A DNA stretch of 51,596 nucleotides from Tissierella simiarum (GTDB taxonomy: Bacteria; Bacillota; Clostridia; Tissierellales; Tissierellaceae). The translations under genes and the position numbers were made by a program. Position 1 is the first letter of the stretch; the number at the start of each line of letters is the position of its first letter. The notes beneath the pieces were generated by a model. That model saw only the letters and a list, made by a program, of their open reading frames with translations, searched no databases and had not been told where the DNA came from. Positions 7,235 to 17,166 of the stretch are shown here, piece after piece. The stretch spans positions 1 to 51,596 of the forward strand of contig NZ_JAHLPM010000021.1 of assembly GCF_018917865.1 (NCBI RefSeq), in the 5' to 3' direction.

Positions 7235-10200
7235 ACAAAATTACATTTAGGTTTAGATGTAGGTTCTACCACAGTAAAGTTAGTAATTTTAAATAGTTCC
7301 TTCCAATTAATCTATGGTAAGTATAAAAGACATTACTCAGATGTGAAAAATACTGTTAAACAAATGTTAATGGAAGGATACAGAAATTTCAAAAATGAAA
7401 GAATAACATTAATGGTAACTGGTTCTGGTGGATTATCGGTTCATCAATGGCTTAAGATACCCTTTGTCCAAGAAGTAGTTTCTTCTACTAAGGGTATTCA
7501 GACTTTCATTCCTGAAACAGATGTAGCTATAGAATTAGGCGGAGAAGATGCTAAAATAACCTACTTTGATGGTACTTTAGAGCAAAGAATGAATAGCATT
7601 TGTGCAGGAGGTACAGGCGCTTTTATTGATCAAATGGCTTCTTTACTAGAAACTGATGCGGAAGGATTAAATAAATTAGCTAAAAATCATAAGATAATTT
7701 ATTCTATAGCTTCAAGATGTGGTGTTTTTGCAAAAACTGATATACAAGCTCTGATAAATCAAGGAGCTTCTAAAGAGGACATTAGTGCTTCTGTGCTTCA
7801 GTCTGTTGTAAATCAAACTATATCAAATTTAGCTTGCGGTAGACCAATTAAAGGTAAAGTTGCTTTTCTAGGAGGACCTCTACACTTTTTGTCCAGTCTT
7901 AGAGATAGATTTATAGAAACTCTCCATCTCAAAAAAGAAGAAGTAATCTATCCAGATAATTCCCAACTATATGTAGCAATAGGAGCAGCTATATCTTCTG
8001 CAGAAGAAAAGGATATTAGCTATGAAGAATTAAAAAATAGGTTATCAAATTTAAATCAACATAGTGATTTAGAAATTAAAAAGGTAGACCCTCTTTTTAA
8101 AGATGAAAAAGAATATAAAGAATTTAAAAGTAAACATGAAATTCACCATATTAATGAAAAGGAAATTAGGGATTATAGTGGGAAAACTTTTCTAGGAATA
8201 GATGCAGGTTCCACTACTACAAAAGCTATTTTAATTAGTGAAGACAGTGAGATATTGTACTCCTATTATGGAAACAATAGAGGTAAGCCTTTAGATCAAT
8301 CCATTTTTATAATTAAGGATATATATAATAAATTACCTAAAGAAAATAGAATAACTTATTCTTGTGTTACTGGTTATGGAGAGGAATTTATAAAGGCTGC
8401 TCTAAATATTGATGAAGGAGAAGTTGAAACTATAGCTCATTATAAAGGGGCTAAGTTTTTTCAACCAGAAGTAGACTTTATCTTAGATATTGGCGGACAG
8501 GATATGAAGTGTATGAAGATAAAGGATGGAGTAATAGACAGCATACAGCTCAATGAAGCTTGTTCTTCTGGTTGTGGTTCTTTTATTGAAACTTTCGCTC
8601 GTTCTTTAAATATGTCTGTAGAGGACTTTTTAAATGAAGGGCTTATGGCTGAAAACCCTGTAGATTTAGGTTCAAGATGTACTGTATTTATGAATTCCAA
8701 AGTTAAACAGGCTCAAAAGGAAGGGGCTACTGTAGGCGATATTGCTGCTGGACTAGCATATTCCGTAATTAAGAATGCTCTTCAAAAGGTAATTAAAATA
8801 AGAGATCCAAAAGAAATGGGAGAAAAAATTGTAGTTCAAGGTGGTACTTTTTATGGGGATGCAGTTTTACGTAGCTTTGAACTTATTTCTGAGAGAGAAG
8901 CAGTAAGGCCAAATATTGCAGGATTAATGGGTGCCTTAGGAGCTGCTATTATAGCTAAGGAAAGATATGAAGAAGGAAAGAATTCAAAGATATTCTCACA
9001 GGAAGATATAGATAAGTTTTCTTATAGAACTACACAAGGGAAATGTGGTAAATGTGGAAACAATTGTTTATTAACAATAAATATATTTTCTGACGGGAGT
9101 AAATATATTACTGGAAACAGATGTGAAAGAGGTGCCGGCCTAGACAAAGTAGAAGAAAGCTTACCTGATCTTTATGACTATAAGTATAAAAGGACTTTTA
9201 ATTATAAGTCTTTAGATAAAAGTAAAGCACCTAGGGGAAGTGTAGGTATCCCTAGGGTACTAAATATGTATGAAAATTATCCATTCTGGCATAGCTTTTT
9301 TACAGAACTAGGATTTAGAGTGGAATTATCCTCTCCTTCTAATAGAGGTATCTATGAGAAAGGGATTAGTTCTATACCTAGTGAAACTGCTTGTTATCCA
9401 GCTAAAATTACCCACGGACATATTATGGATTTAATAGAAAAGGATATTAAATTTATCTTTTATCCTTCTGTATTCTATGAAGAACAAGAAGACAGTACTT
9501 CCGATAATCACTTGAATTGTCCTGTAGTAGCAGGTTATCCAGAGGTAATCAAACATAATATTGTAGATATCCAAGAAAAAGATATATTGTTTTTAAATCC
9601 TTTTATTACCCTAGATCATAAGGGAAGTTTAAAGAAAGAATTGATAAAGTCTTTAGAGCCTTTAAATATACCAGCTAAAGAAATCAGTAATGCCCTTAAA
9701 AAAGGATGGGAAGAGTTATATAGATATAAAAATGATATAAGGAATAAAGGTAAGCAAGTAATTTCTTATTTAGATGAGAAAGGATTAAAGGGAATAGTTT
9801 TAGCCGGAAGACCTTATCATATTGATCCAGCTATAAATCACGGTATTCCAAATCTTATTACATCTTTAGGAATGGCAGTGTTGACAGAAGACTCTATTGA
9901 TCATTTATCTGAAATAGAAAGGCCTTTAAGAGTATTAGACCAGTGGACTTATCATTCAAGGCTCTATAGAAGTGCAAATGTTGTAGCCAAGAAAGATAAT
10001 TTGGAACTTATTCAGTTGAATTCTTTTGGTTGTGGGCTAGATGCAGTTACTACAGACCAAGTACAAGAGATTCTTCATGATTATGGTAAGATATATACTC
10101 AATTAAAAATAGATGAAGTAAGTAATTTAGGCGCAGCAAAGATTAGAGTTAGATCTTTAAAGGCAGCTTTAGAGGAAAGGAAAAAGAGAGGTTATACTTC

Positions 10201-11488
10201 TGAAAAGATTATAGGAACAGAGGATAGAAAAATGTTTACTAAAGAGATGAGAGATAAACACACTATCTTAATTCCTCAAATGGCACCTACACAGTTTAAA
10301 ATACTAGAAGTTGTATTTAATAGCTGTGGGTATAATATGGAGGTTTTATCTTCTGTAGATAAAGAAGCTGTAAATGAAGGATTAAAGTATGTAAATAACG
10401 ATGCTTGTTATCCTTCCATTATGGTAGTGGGTCAGTTTATCTCTGCTTTAAAGTCTGGAAAATATGATTTAGACAATACTTCTCTTTTAATTACTCAAAC
10501 TGGAGGTATGTGTAGAGCTTCTAACTATGTAGGCTTTTTAAGAAAGGCATTGAAGGAGGCAGGGCTTTCTCAAGTTCCTGTAATTAGTGTTAGTGCTCAA
10601 GGTATAGAGAAGAATCCTGGATTTACTTTTACCTTAGACATGGGGAAAAAAGGAGTTATGGCAGTATTATATGGAGATTTATTAATGAGACTTACTTTAA
10701 AAACTAGACCATACGAAAAGATAGCAGGTTCTACAAACCTCTTATATGATAAATGGCTAGATAAATGTATAGAAGCAGCAAAAGTTGGTAGTAAAAAAGA
10801 ATTTATAGAAAACATATCTAGTATGATTAAAGACTTTGAAGACTTAGAAATTAGGAATATATCTAAGCCTAAAGTTGGTATTGTTGGAGAAATATTAGTT
10901 AAATACCATCCTGTAGCTAACAATGAGCTTATAGAGATTCTTGAAAAGGAAGGGGCAGAGGTAGTAGTTTCCGATTTAACAGATTTTCTATTGTATTGCT
11001 GTTATAATGCTACTTTTAAATACAAACATTTAGGAAAAGGTGTAGGAGGAAAACTGGGTGGAGATATAGGAATAAAGTTTATTGAATCCTATAGAAAGTA
11101 TGTTAGAGAAGCCTTAAATAATAGTGAGAAATTTGAAGCACCTTTAACTATATATAAACTAGGAGAATTAGCAGAAACCTTAATATCCCTAGGAAATCAA
11201 TCTGGAGAAGGATGGTTGCTAACAGCAGAAATGTTAGAATTAATCGAAGCCGGAGCAGAAAACATAGTCTGTGTTCAACCTTTTGGATGTTTACCTAACC
11301 ATATTACAGGAAAAGGTATGATAAAAGCTATAAGGGACATTTATCCTAAAGCCAATATAGTTCCCATCGACTATGATCCAGGAGCTAGTGAAGTAAATCA
11401 GCTTAATAGGTTAAAATTAATGTTATCTACAGCCCATGATAACTTAACCTATGAAGATGAAAAGTTAATAGATTCTTATAATGTATAG
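7232..11488 (+). CDS. Large acyl-CoA dehydratase activase-related protein (two activase domains, DUF2229 and C-terminal dehydratase-like region)
   Basis: 1418 residues. Domain 1 (about 1-270) and domain 2 (about 318-585) are each BadF/HgdC-type ATPases: [11 protein letters not shown] (6-16), ELGGEDAK (101-108), C124 and C163; then [11 protein letters not shown] (321-331), DIGGQDMK (419-426), C444 and C483. A cysteine cluster C605, C608, C612, C631 follows, suited to an Fe-S cluster or zinc. The region about 650-1000 is DUF2229, with [15 protein letters not shown]. The C-terminus (about 1020-1400) resembles the alpha/beta part of 2-hydroxyglutaryl-CoA dehydratase subunits and holds NNDACYPS. 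These giant proteins are common in anaerobic Firmicutes but their reaction is not established. It is transcribed alone. Confidence 0.88.
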   Translation: MTKLHLGLDVGSTTVKLVILNSSFQLIYGKYKRHYSDVKNTVKQMLMEGYRNFKNERITLMVTGSGGLSVHQWLKIPFVQEVVSSTKGIQTFIPETDVAIELGGEDAKITYFDGTLEQRMNSICAGGTGAFIDQMASLLETDAEGLNKLAKNHKIIYSIASRCGVFAKTDIQALINQGASKEDISASVLQSVVNQTISNLACGRPIKGKVAFLGGPLHFLSSLRDRFIETLHLKKEEVIYPDNSQLYVAIGAAISSAEEKDISYEELKNRLSNLNQHSDLEIKKVDPLFKDEKEYKEFKSKHEIHHINEKEIRDYSGKTFLGIDAGSTTTKAILISEDSEILYSYYGNNRGKPLDQSIFIIKDIYNKLPKENRITYSCVTGYGEEFIKAALNIDEGEVETIAHYKGAKFFQPEVDFILDIGGQDMKCMKIKDGVIDSIQLNEACSSGCGSFIETFARSLNMSVEDFLNEGLMAENPVDLGSRCTVFMNSKVKQAQKEGATVGDIAAGLAYSVIKNALQKVIKIRDPKEMGEKIVVQGGTFYGDAVLRSFELISEREAVRPNIAGLMGALGAAIIAKERYEEGKNSKIFSQEDIDKFSYRTTQGKCGKCGNNCLLTINIFSDGSKYITGNRCERGAGLDKVEESLPDLYDYKYKRTFNYKSLDKSKAPRGSVGIPRVLNMYENYPFWHSFFTELGFRVELSSPSNRGIYEKGISSIPSETACYPAKITHGHIMDLIEKDIKFIFYPSVFYEEQEDSTSDNHLNCPVVAGYPEVIKHNIVDIQEKDILFLNPFITLDHKGSLKKELIKSLEPLNIPAKEISNALKKGWEELYRYKNDIRNKGKQVISYLDEKGLKGIVLAGRPYHIDPAINHGIPNLITSLGMAVLTEDSIDHLSEIERPLRVLDQWTYHSRLYRSANVVAKKDNLELIQLNSFGCGLDAVTTDQVQEILHDYGKIYTQLKIDEVSNLGAAKIRVRSLKAALEERKKRGYTSEKIIGTEDRKMFTKEMRDKHTILIPQMAPTQFKILEVVFNSCGYNMEVLSSVDKEAVNEGLKYVNNDACYPSIMVVGQFISALKSGKYDLDNTSLLITQTGGMCRASNYVGFLRKALKEAGLSQVPVISVSAQGIEKNPGFTFTLDMGKKGVMAVLYGDLLMRLTLKTRPYEKIAGSTNLLYDKWLDKCIEAAKVGSKKEFIENISSMIKDFEDLEIRNISKPKVGIVGEILVKYHPVANNELIEILEKEGAEVVVSDLTDFLLYCCYNATFKYKHLGKGVGGKLGGDIGIKFIESYRKYVREALNNSEKFEAPLTIYKLGELAETLISLGNQSGEGWLLTAEMLELIEAGAENIVCVQPFGCLPNHITGKGMIKAIRDIYPKANIVPIDYDPGASEVNQLNRLKLMLSTAHDNLTYEDEKLIDSYNV

Positions 11489-11520
11489 AAATAAGGATGG
11501 AGATTTCTCCATCCTTATTT
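11489..11520. terminator. Bidirectional terminator between convergent genes
   Basis: AAATAAGGATGGAGA pairs with TCTCCATCCTTATTT, followed by TTAAAA. It lies between the end of the giant activase gene and the end of the aldehyde dehydrogenase gene, whose stop codon is inside it. Confidence 0.85.
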
Positions 11521-12885
11521 TAAAAATTTTTTAACTAAGCTTAACTTTCCTTCAAAAGGAGCATATCTAATAGGCAAATCAAATTTAATGCTTTTATTTA
11601 AAATACTTTTATAATGTGTAAAGGTATCAAAGCTGTACTTTCCATGGTATCCCCCCATGCCACTATATCCTACACCACCAAAGGGCATATAGGGGCTTGA
11701 TAAATGCATTATTGTATCATTGATACATCCACCACCGAAGGATATACTTCCTATTATTTTGTCTGTTATTGATTTATTAGAAGAGAATACATATAAAGCT
11801 AAAGGTCGAGGTTTTTCTTTAATTTCTTCTATTACTTTATCCAAGTTATTATAGGTCATAATAGGTAATATTGGACCAAAAATTTCATCATCCATAACAG
11901 GATCTTCCCAAGTAACTTCATCCATTATAGTTGGATCTATATGAAGCTTTTCTATATTGTAGTTTCCACCATAGATTACTTTATTTTTTTCTAAAAGTTT
12001 AATTAGCCTATTAAATTGTTTTTCATTTATTATTTTAGGATACTCTTTATTGGTGCTAGTATTTTTTCCGTAAAATTCATCTATGTATTTAATCATCCTG
12101 TTTATAAGGTTATCTTTTACATCCTTATGGACATATACATAATCTGGTGCTACACAAGTTTGACCTGCATTTAAAAATTTACCCCAAATAATTCTTTTTG
12201 CAAAGAGATCAATATCTCCTTCTTTATCCACAATGCAAGGACTTTTTCCTCCTAGTTCCAAGGTTATTGGAGTTAGGCTTTCGGCTGCCTTTGCCATAAC
12301 TATTTTACCTATGGGAATACTGCCTGTATAGAAGATATAATCAAATTTTCTTTCTAAAATCTCTTGAGAAGAAGTTTCATGACCGTCTATTACATATATA
12401 AATTCTTGGGGAAAATTATCATTCAGCATTTCGCACATAAGACTAGTAGTATATTTTGAAAACCTAGAAGGTTTAATAATAGCTGTATTGCCTCCACTAA
12501 TAGCACCTATTAAAGGAGCTATGGAAAGTTGAAAAGGATAATTCCAAGGAGACATTATCAATATATTTCCATAAGGCTCGGGATAAATATAACTTCTAGA
12601 TTTAAAGTTGGTTAGTTGTGTAGGAACTTTTTTAGGCTTTGCCCATTTATTGATATATTTTAAAGTGTGGGTTATTTCACTTAAGACAATCCCAACTTCA
12701 GTAGAGTAACCTTCAAATTCGGACTTACCCAAATCTTTATATAAAGCTTCTAATAAAGGTTTTTCATATTTAATGATTATCTTTTTCAGCTTATTTAAAG
12801 CGTTTATTCTAAAGGATAAATCTTTAGTAGCATTAGAGTTAAAGAAATCCTTTTGTTTTTTTAAAATTAGGTCAATATCCTTCAT
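11515..12885 (-). CDS. Aldehyde dehydrogenase (class 3-like, NAD(P)-dependent)
   Basis: 456 residues, the short form typical of class 3/fatty-aldehyde dehydrogenases (YwdH-like). Catalytic residues are all present: N114 in SPWNYPF, E210 in LELGGKSP and the nucleophile C244 in NAGQTCVAPDY. The nucleotide-binding region includes YTGSIPIGK (186-194). The C-terminus contains SSPYMPFGGVGYSGMG, also typical. There is no predicted N-terminal membrane anchor. The substrate is probably a medium- or long-chain aldehyde. It is transcribed alone, divergently from the lipoprotein gene. Confidence 0.92.
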   Translation of the reverse strand: MKDIDLILKKQKDFFNSNATKDLSFRINALNKLKKIIIKYEKPLLEALYKDLGKSEFEGYSTEVGIVLSEITHTLKYINKWAKPKKVPTQLTNFKSRSYIYPEPYGNILIMSPWNYPFQLSIAPLIGAISGGNTAIIKPSRFSKYTTSLMCEMLNDNFPQEFIYVIDGHETSSQEILERKFDYIFYTGSIPIGKIVMAKAAESLTPITLELGGKSPCIVDKEGDIDLFAKRIIWGKFLNAGQTCVAPDYVYVHKDVKDNLINRMIKYIDEFYGKNTSTNKEYPKIINEKQFNRLIKLLEKNKVIYGGNYNIEKLHIDPTIMDEVTWEDPVMDDEIFGPILPIMTYNNLDKVIEEIKEKPRPLALYVFSSNKSITDKIIGSISFGGGCINDTIMHLSSPYMPFGGVGYSGMGGYHGKYSFDTFTHYKSILNKSIKFDLPIRYAPFEGKLSLVKKFLK

Positions 12886-12925
12886 ATTATCACCAACCTT
12901 ATTATATTACTTTAATTATATAATA

Positions 12926-12945
12926 TTGTAACGAATTTGTAACGA
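12926..12945. promoter_or_regulatory. Direct repeat with 11-bp period, possible regulator site
   Basis: TTGTAACGA occurs at 12926-12934 and at 12937-12945, an 11-bp period that puts both copies on the same face of the helix. OmpR/PhoB-family regulators bind such direct repeats. It lies between the divergent aldehyde dehydrogenase and lipoprotein genes, 40 bp from the first and 71 bp from the second. The binding protein is unknown. Confidence 0.4.
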
Positions 12946-13015
12946 CTTAGAAAGTAGAATTTGATATATTTAGGGTATAATAGTTACATAAAATAAAAAT
13001 GAAAGAAGGGATTAT

Positions 13016-13981
13016 ATGAAAAGAAATATAATCATACCTTTATTAATAATGACTTTGGTTATATTTATAACTCTTTCAGGTTGTAGCAAAAAGAAGCCAG
13101 AGGTAAAAGAACCTAATGAAAAGATTGAAGATACCAATGAAGTAGTTAAGGAAGACGAAAATCAGAAAGAAAAAATAATGAAGAATTTTAAAGCTATAGT
13201 TGAAAGTGACAATGGTCCTGATGCAATCATTAAGTATATAGAAGAAAATATTGGGAAAGTTTCTCAATTAGAAGGGGACAAGATGATTAGTGACCTTGAA
13301 AAGACCCAAGAAAAATATTTAGAAACATATACAGATATGCTTCTTGATGAAGATAAAGAAAGCGAACTAATGAGTATTTCTTCTGAAGAAATATTTTTCC
13401 CTGAAGATAAGATGAAAGATATAAAGAACAAGGAATTAAAAGAAATTGTAAGTAAGATTTTTAATAGCAAGTATAAACTAATTAATTTAGAAGGAGCTTA
13501 TTATCCAATAATAGATTATGAAAAGTTAAAAGTATATAATAATCATATTACTGATGAGTGGAAAGAATATATCGCTATAAAATCTATAGATTCTAATGAA
13601 CCAGCTATAATAGATGCAGGATTACGAATTACTTTTGATGACTTAGCTAGTAGAATGATAAAGATAGAAAGTTTTATCAAAAAATACTCTGAAGGTCAAA
13701 GATATGAAGAAATGCTAAGATGGTATGGAGGCTACCTAAAGGTATATTTAGGAGGAACAGATAATACTCCAATAGCAGATAATAATACTAAGAAAATACA
13801 TGATGAGGTATTTGATAGTTACAAAAGAACTTCTAATATGAAAAATACTGTAACAAGTGAGATAGTTTCTAAATATGTAAGCATTATAGAAGATAATAAC
13901 AAAATAATAAATGACACTGTAACTTCAAAAATTACAGGACTCTACAATGAGGCTATTTCACTTCTTGAAGAGCATAAATAA
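13016..13981 (+). CDS. Lipoprotein of unknown function
   Basis: 321 residues. The N-terminus is a lipoprotein signal peptide (KRN, a hydrophobic run, then lipobox LSGC with C23), so the mature protein should be anchored outside the membrane. A Lys/Glu-rich linker follows (about 24-50). The remainder is mixed alpha-helical with many charged residues, including WKEYIAIKS and MLRWYGGYLKVYLGG, and I recognise no family. The Shine-Dalgarno GAAAGAAGG is adequate. It stands alone, followed by its own terminator. Confidence 0.75.
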   Translation: MKRNIIIPLLIMTLVIFITLSGCSKKKPEVKEPNEKIEDTNEVVKEDENQKEKIMKNFKAIVESDNGPDAIIKYIEENIGKVSQLEGDKMISDLEKTQEKYLETYTDMLLDEDKESELMSISSEEIFFPEDKMKDIKNKELKEIVSKIFNSKYKLINLEGAYYPIIDYEKLKVYNNHITDEWKEYIAIKSIDSNEPAIIDAGLRITFDDLASRMIKIESFIKKYSEGQRYEEMLRWYGGYLKVYLGGTDNTPIADNNTKKIHDEVFDSYKRTSNMKNTVTSEIVSKYVSIIEDNNKIINDTVTSKITGLYNEAISLLEEHK

Positions 13982-13988
13982 GCCCACC

Positions 13989-14040
13989 ATAGGCATAGTT
14001 CAACCCCTTCAAAAAATTAAGAGCTGTGCCTATTTTTTTG
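13989..14040 (+). terminator. Terminator of the lipoprotein gene
   Basis: ATAGGCATAGTTC (13989-14001) pairs over 13 bp, including G-T pairs, with GAGCTGTGCCTAT (14021-14033) and is followed by a run of T. Confidence 0.9.
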
Positions 14041-14086
14041 ATTTTTGGCAGAAAATTGGGGATAATATTATTAAGGGAGGCGAGAT

Positions 14087-14796
14087 ATGAAGGATTTTAT
14101 ATTTGTTAACTTAGGATATTTTCAAAAAAATTAAAGGGAGGAGAAACTATCGAAACCGACAGTGAGGATTCAGATGATGATTACGACCCTGCTATTTATC
14201 TAAGGGAGAATCCAAAATTATCTCATAATTATAACCCTTATACTAAAGAATTACATTTAGATATTTGCGAAGTGGTAAATGGTAAGGAAATTATTATTGG
14301 CGAGTTAAAAGGTCATTTTTTCGATCTAGTTCAACTAGGAAAAGAGAAAAAAATAAATAATATGATTTCTTTAATTTATCAATATGATGAAGAAACCTTT
14401 GACATTTGTAATTGTTTAATTAAAGAAACAGCTTGTTTTAAAAAAGAAGGAGCAAATATATATCACTTGGACCGACTTTTTATCTATCCTCAATATAGAG
14501 GTGGTGGAGTTGGGAGATATGTATTAGATACCTTTGAAAAGAATATTAATTTATTTTTACAAAATAATGTTAGATATATAGGGCTTTTCCCAGATCCTAT
14601 TACTGATGATCCAGAGTATGATTCTATGGAATCTATGAGCAAGGAAGAAAGGGATATAGCTGTAAAACATTTAAAGAATTTTTATTCATCTCTAGGATTT
14701 GTAGAAATGAAAGCTAATACAGACTATATGTATTTAGATTTAAATAAATTGAACACATATAAAAGACAATTACCTTATAATGTAATTTATCAATAA
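14087..14796 (+). pseudogene. GNAT-family acetyltransferase with a frameshift in a poly(A) run
   Basis: The downstream frame is open from 14110 to 14796. It contains YIYPQYRGGGVGRYVL-like sequence (FIYPQYRGGGVGRYVL), the acetyl-CoA binding motif A of GNAT N-acetyltransferases, and the late motif FYSSLGFVEM. A good start (AAGGGAGG then ATG at 14087) opens a different frame, MKDFIFVNLGYFQKN-stop, which ends at 14134. One extra A in the A7 run at 14124-14130 would join the two into about 236 residues. The alternative GTG start at 14272 has no ribosome binding site and would remove the N-terminal 60 residues. It may be a pseudogene, a slippage-controlled gene or a sequencing error. Substrate unknown. 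Confidence 0.7.
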
Positions 14797-14818
14797 AACC
14801 AGCTAAATAGCTGGTTTT
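14795..14818. terminator. Bidirectional terminator
   Basis: AAAACCAGCT-AAAT-AGCTGGTTTT, a 10-bp stem with a 4-base loop, flanked by A and T runs. It lies between the convergent acetyltransferase and AraC-type genes. Confidence 0.9.
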
Positions 14819-15473
14819 ATTGTATTTTTGTTCTATATTGCTTGGGAGTAATCCCTTCAACTTTTTTAAAAGTATAACAAAAATAGCTTTGACTATTAAA
14901 TCCACATTCAAAAGCAATATCCAATAGAGAAAGAGAAGTGTTTTTCAGTAGAAGTTTAGATTTATCAACTTTTACTTTGCTTATATAATAAGAAAAACTA
15001 TACCCTATATATTTAGGAAATAGGTTTGAAAGATGGCTCTTACTTACATGAATTTCTTCTGCTACTTTTTCAAGGGTTAAATCTTCATTAATATGATTAT
15101 GTATATAAGCTAAGGCTGCGTTAATAATAGGATGTTTAGTATATACATATCTGCTATTGATAATATTCATATAAAAAATTATAATTTCTTCTCCTAATGA
15201 ATACAATTGTTCAAGGGAGGTTCTTTTTTCTATTTCTTTAATAAAACTATTTCTTTTTTCATATACACTTTTCTTGCAGGCAGAATTAGTACAAGCATTT
15301 TTATATAAAATACAGTTTAGACATATTAGGTGGTTTTTTATAGACTTAAAACAACAGCCATTTCCAAAATCATATTTCTTAAAGTCGTTAAACAATTCTC
15401 TATAGCAGATAATAGCTTTATTTTTGTTCTTACAATTTACTTCTCTAATTAAGTCATCTTCCAAAAGCATCAT
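14817..15473 (-). CDS. AraC-family regulator with Cys-rich N-terminal domain
   Basis: 218 residues. The C-terminal 100 residues are a typical AraC double helix-turn-helix: LEKVAEEIHVSKSHLSNLF and LLDIAFECGFNSQSYFCYTF, then GITPKQYR. The N-terminal 100 residues contain a cysteine cluster (GCCFKS, CLNCILYKNACTNSACKK) suited to an Fe-S cluster, heme or zinc. Similar N-termini occur on AraC proteins of anaerobes, but their ligand is not known to me. The upstream DNA has a perfect Fur box overlapping the probable -35 region, so expression probably rises when iron is scarce. That makes an iron-, redox- or metal-responsive role likely. Confidence 0.88.
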   Translation of the reverse strand: MMLLEDDLIREVNCKNKNKAIICYRELFNDFKKYDFGNGCCFKSIKNHLICLNCILYKNACTNSACKKSVYEKRNSFIKEIEKRTSLEQLYSLGEEIIIFYMNIINSRYVYTKHPIINAALAYIHNHINEDLTLEKVAEEIHVSKSHLSNLFPKYIGYSFSYYISKVKVDKSKLLLKNTSLSLLDIAFECGFNSQSYFCYTFKKVEGITPKQYRTKIQ

Positions 15474-15546
15474 AAAATCATCCCCTTTAATGTAATATAA
15501 AATTTAAAAAAAGATAGTTATTTTTTAAATAATTTTATTAGAAGTC

Positions 15547-15576
15547 ATTATATAATTTAATCAATGAAATTGATAA
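15547..15576 (-). promoter_or_regulatory. Probable promoter of the AraC-type gene
   Basis: On the minus strand, TTATCA (15571-15576), an 18-bp spacer and TATAAT (15547-15552). The -35 is weak (four of six matches) and lies inside the Fur box. The leader would be about 68 bases. Confidence 0.5.
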
Positions 15577-15585
15577 TCATTATCA
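15571..15585. promoter_or_regulatory. Perfect Fur box
   Basis: TGATAATCATTATCA is an exact 7-1-7 match to the Fur consensus of Gram-positive bacteria. It lies 98 bp before the AraC-type gene and 234 bp before the DUF438 gene. Its overlap with the probable AraC promoter fits iron-dependent repression. Confidence 0.85.
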
Positions 15586-15599
15586 TTAATTAAATTATA

Positions 15600-15716
15600 C
15601 TAATTATGTAGGAATAATTCAAATAAAAAAAGTATTAAAGATATTAGACTTTCTTGAAATACTTAGATAACTGTAGAGAAAAGTGCTTAAGTACTTTTTT
15701 CTACAGTTATTTTATT
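15600..15716 (+). ncRNA. Candidate Fur-linked small RNA (speculative)
   Basis: Between the Fur box and the DUF438 gene there is no ORF, yet a strong terminator-like hairpin lies at 15667-15710, about 80-125 bp downstream of the Fur box. A plus-strand transcript starting just beyond the box would be a free RNA of about 100 bases. The plus-strand promoter is weak: TTGATA at 15570 and TATACT at 15596 are 20 bp apart. The hairpin might instead stop antisense transcription. Confidence 0.25.
15667..15716 (+). terminator. Long hairpin terminator without an upstream gene
   Basis: ATAACTGTAG (15667-15676) pairs with CTACAGTTAT (15701-15710) and the stem continues inward through AGAAAAGT/ACTTTTTT to about 18 bp. 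TTTATT follows. No gene on the plus strand ends before it. Confidence 0.7.
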
Positions 15717-15818
15717 GGATTATCTAAATTATTAAAAAAATTTATTTTTTTATCTTATTATATATTAATGTTTAAGGGGTACTATATTCTATAAATAGAA
15801 GTAGTTAGGAGTGATAGA

Positions 15819-17033
15819 ATGAGTGAATTAATCAATAATAGAGAATATAGACAAAATATGTTAAAAGAAGTTATTAAAGAACTTCATGAAGGAAAAACAG
15901 TAGAAGAAGTCAAGGGTAAGTTTGCTAAAGTTATAGAGGGAGTATCTCCAACTGAGATATCAGAAATGGAGCAACAGCTTGTTAAGGAGGGTTTACCTAT
16001 TGAAGAAATCCAAAACTTGTGCGATGTCCATGCAGCTGTGTTTAAAGGATCAATAGAAGAAATTCATCATCCAGAAGAAGTTCCCGGTCATCCAATCTAT
16101 ACGTTAAAAAAAGAAAATGAAGCAATTAATAAGTATATTGAAGAAAGAGCATATCCTAACTTAGAAAAATTTAAATCTGAAGATTCTAAAGAAAATATTA
16201 CCAATCTTATTGAAGATTTTAACTTACTTTGGGATATAGACAAACACTACAGTAGAAAAGAGAATTTAATATTTCCTTATTTAGAGAAATATGGGGTTAC
16301 AGCTCCACCGAAGGTTATGTGGGGTGTAGACGATGATATAAGGTCTATGATTAAAGATGTGAAATTAACGCTTATGAATTATAAAGGGAATAAAGATGAA
16401 GTTATTAATAAAATTGAGAATACTATTAGTCAAATAAAAGAGATGATTTTTAAAGAAGAAAGTATCTTATTTCCTATGAGCTTAGATACTTTAACAGAAG
16501 ATGAGTGGATTAGTATTTACAATGAAAGTGATGAAATTGGATATGCTATAGTAGCTCCAGAAGTAGAGTGGAAACTTAAACGAATAAATATAGAGGGAAA
16601 GGAAGAATCAAAGGGAGAAATTGAAGGAGGATATATAAAGTTTGAAACTGGAATTTTATCCTCTAAAGAATTAAATCATATATTAAATAGTATACCTGGA
16701 GACATGACTTTTATTGATAAAGATGATATAGTAAAGTATTTTTCTCAAGGAAAAGAAAGGATATTTCCTAGAACTAAAGCTGTTATAGGTAGAAGTGTTC
16801 AAAATTGTCATCCACCAGCAAGTGTTCATATAGTAGAAAAAATGCTTGAAGATTTTAAATCGGGTAAAAAAGATAATGAGGATTTTTGGATAAAAATGGG
16901 GAATATTTTTGTTCTGATCAGATATTTTGCAGTTAGAGATAACTTAGGAAACTATTTAGGTACATTAGAGTTCACTCAAAATATAGCACCTATTCAGGAA
17001 ATTGAAGGAGAAAAAAGATTATTATCAAAGTAA
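15819..17033 (+). CDS. DUF438 / hemerythrin-like / PAS domain protein
   Basis: 404 residues in the standard order of this family. A DUF438 domain comes first (about 12-80, with SPTEISEMEQQL and CDVHAAVFKG). Next is a hemerythrin-type HHE domain (about 88-225) with histidines in HHPEEVPGH, DKHYSRKENL and KEESILFP that can hold a di-iron site. Last is a PAS-like domain (about 255-395) containing RSVQNCHPPASVH, which resembles a heme or metal-binding PAS. Proteins of this kind are thought to sense oxygen, nitric oxide or iron in anaerobes; the exact function is unproven. The Fur box upstream fits an iron-related role. The ribosome binding site is TAGGAG. Confidence 0.88.
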   Translation: MSELINNREYRQNMLKEVIKELHEGKTVEEVKGKFAKVIEGVSPTEISEMEQQLVKEGLPIEEIQNLCDVHAAVFKGSIEEIHHPEEVPGHPIYTLKKENEAINKYIEERAYPNLEKFKSEDSKENITNLIEDFNLLWDIDKHYSRKENLIFPYLEKYGVTAPPKVMWGVDDDIRSMIKDVKLTLMNYKGNKDEVINKIENTISQIKEMIFKEESILFPMSLDTLTEDEWISIYNESDEIGYAIVAPEVEWKLKRINIEGKEESKGEIEGGYIKFETGILSSKELNHILNSIPGDMTFIDKDDIVKYFSQGKERIFPRTKAVIGRSVQNCHPPASVHIVEKMLEDFKSGKKDNEDFWIKMGNIFVLIRYFAVRDNLGNYLGTLEFTQNIAPIQEIEGEKRLLSK

Positions 17034-17059
17034 GAAGATAAAGTTTAAACTTTATCTTC
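17034..17059. terminator. 26-bp perfect palindrome after the DUF438 gene
   Basis: GAAGATAAAGTTT followed by its exact reverse complement AAACTTTATCTTC. There is no clear T run after it, so it may be a weak terminator or a 3'-end processing barrier. Confidence 0.6.
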
Positions 17060-17166
17060 TCATAATTTATAAGACTATTCATGAAATTTATACACGATCT
17101 CTATATATTAATATTATCTATTTGAAAGATAATGGCAGTTTATGTAGAATATATGTGAATAGACAT

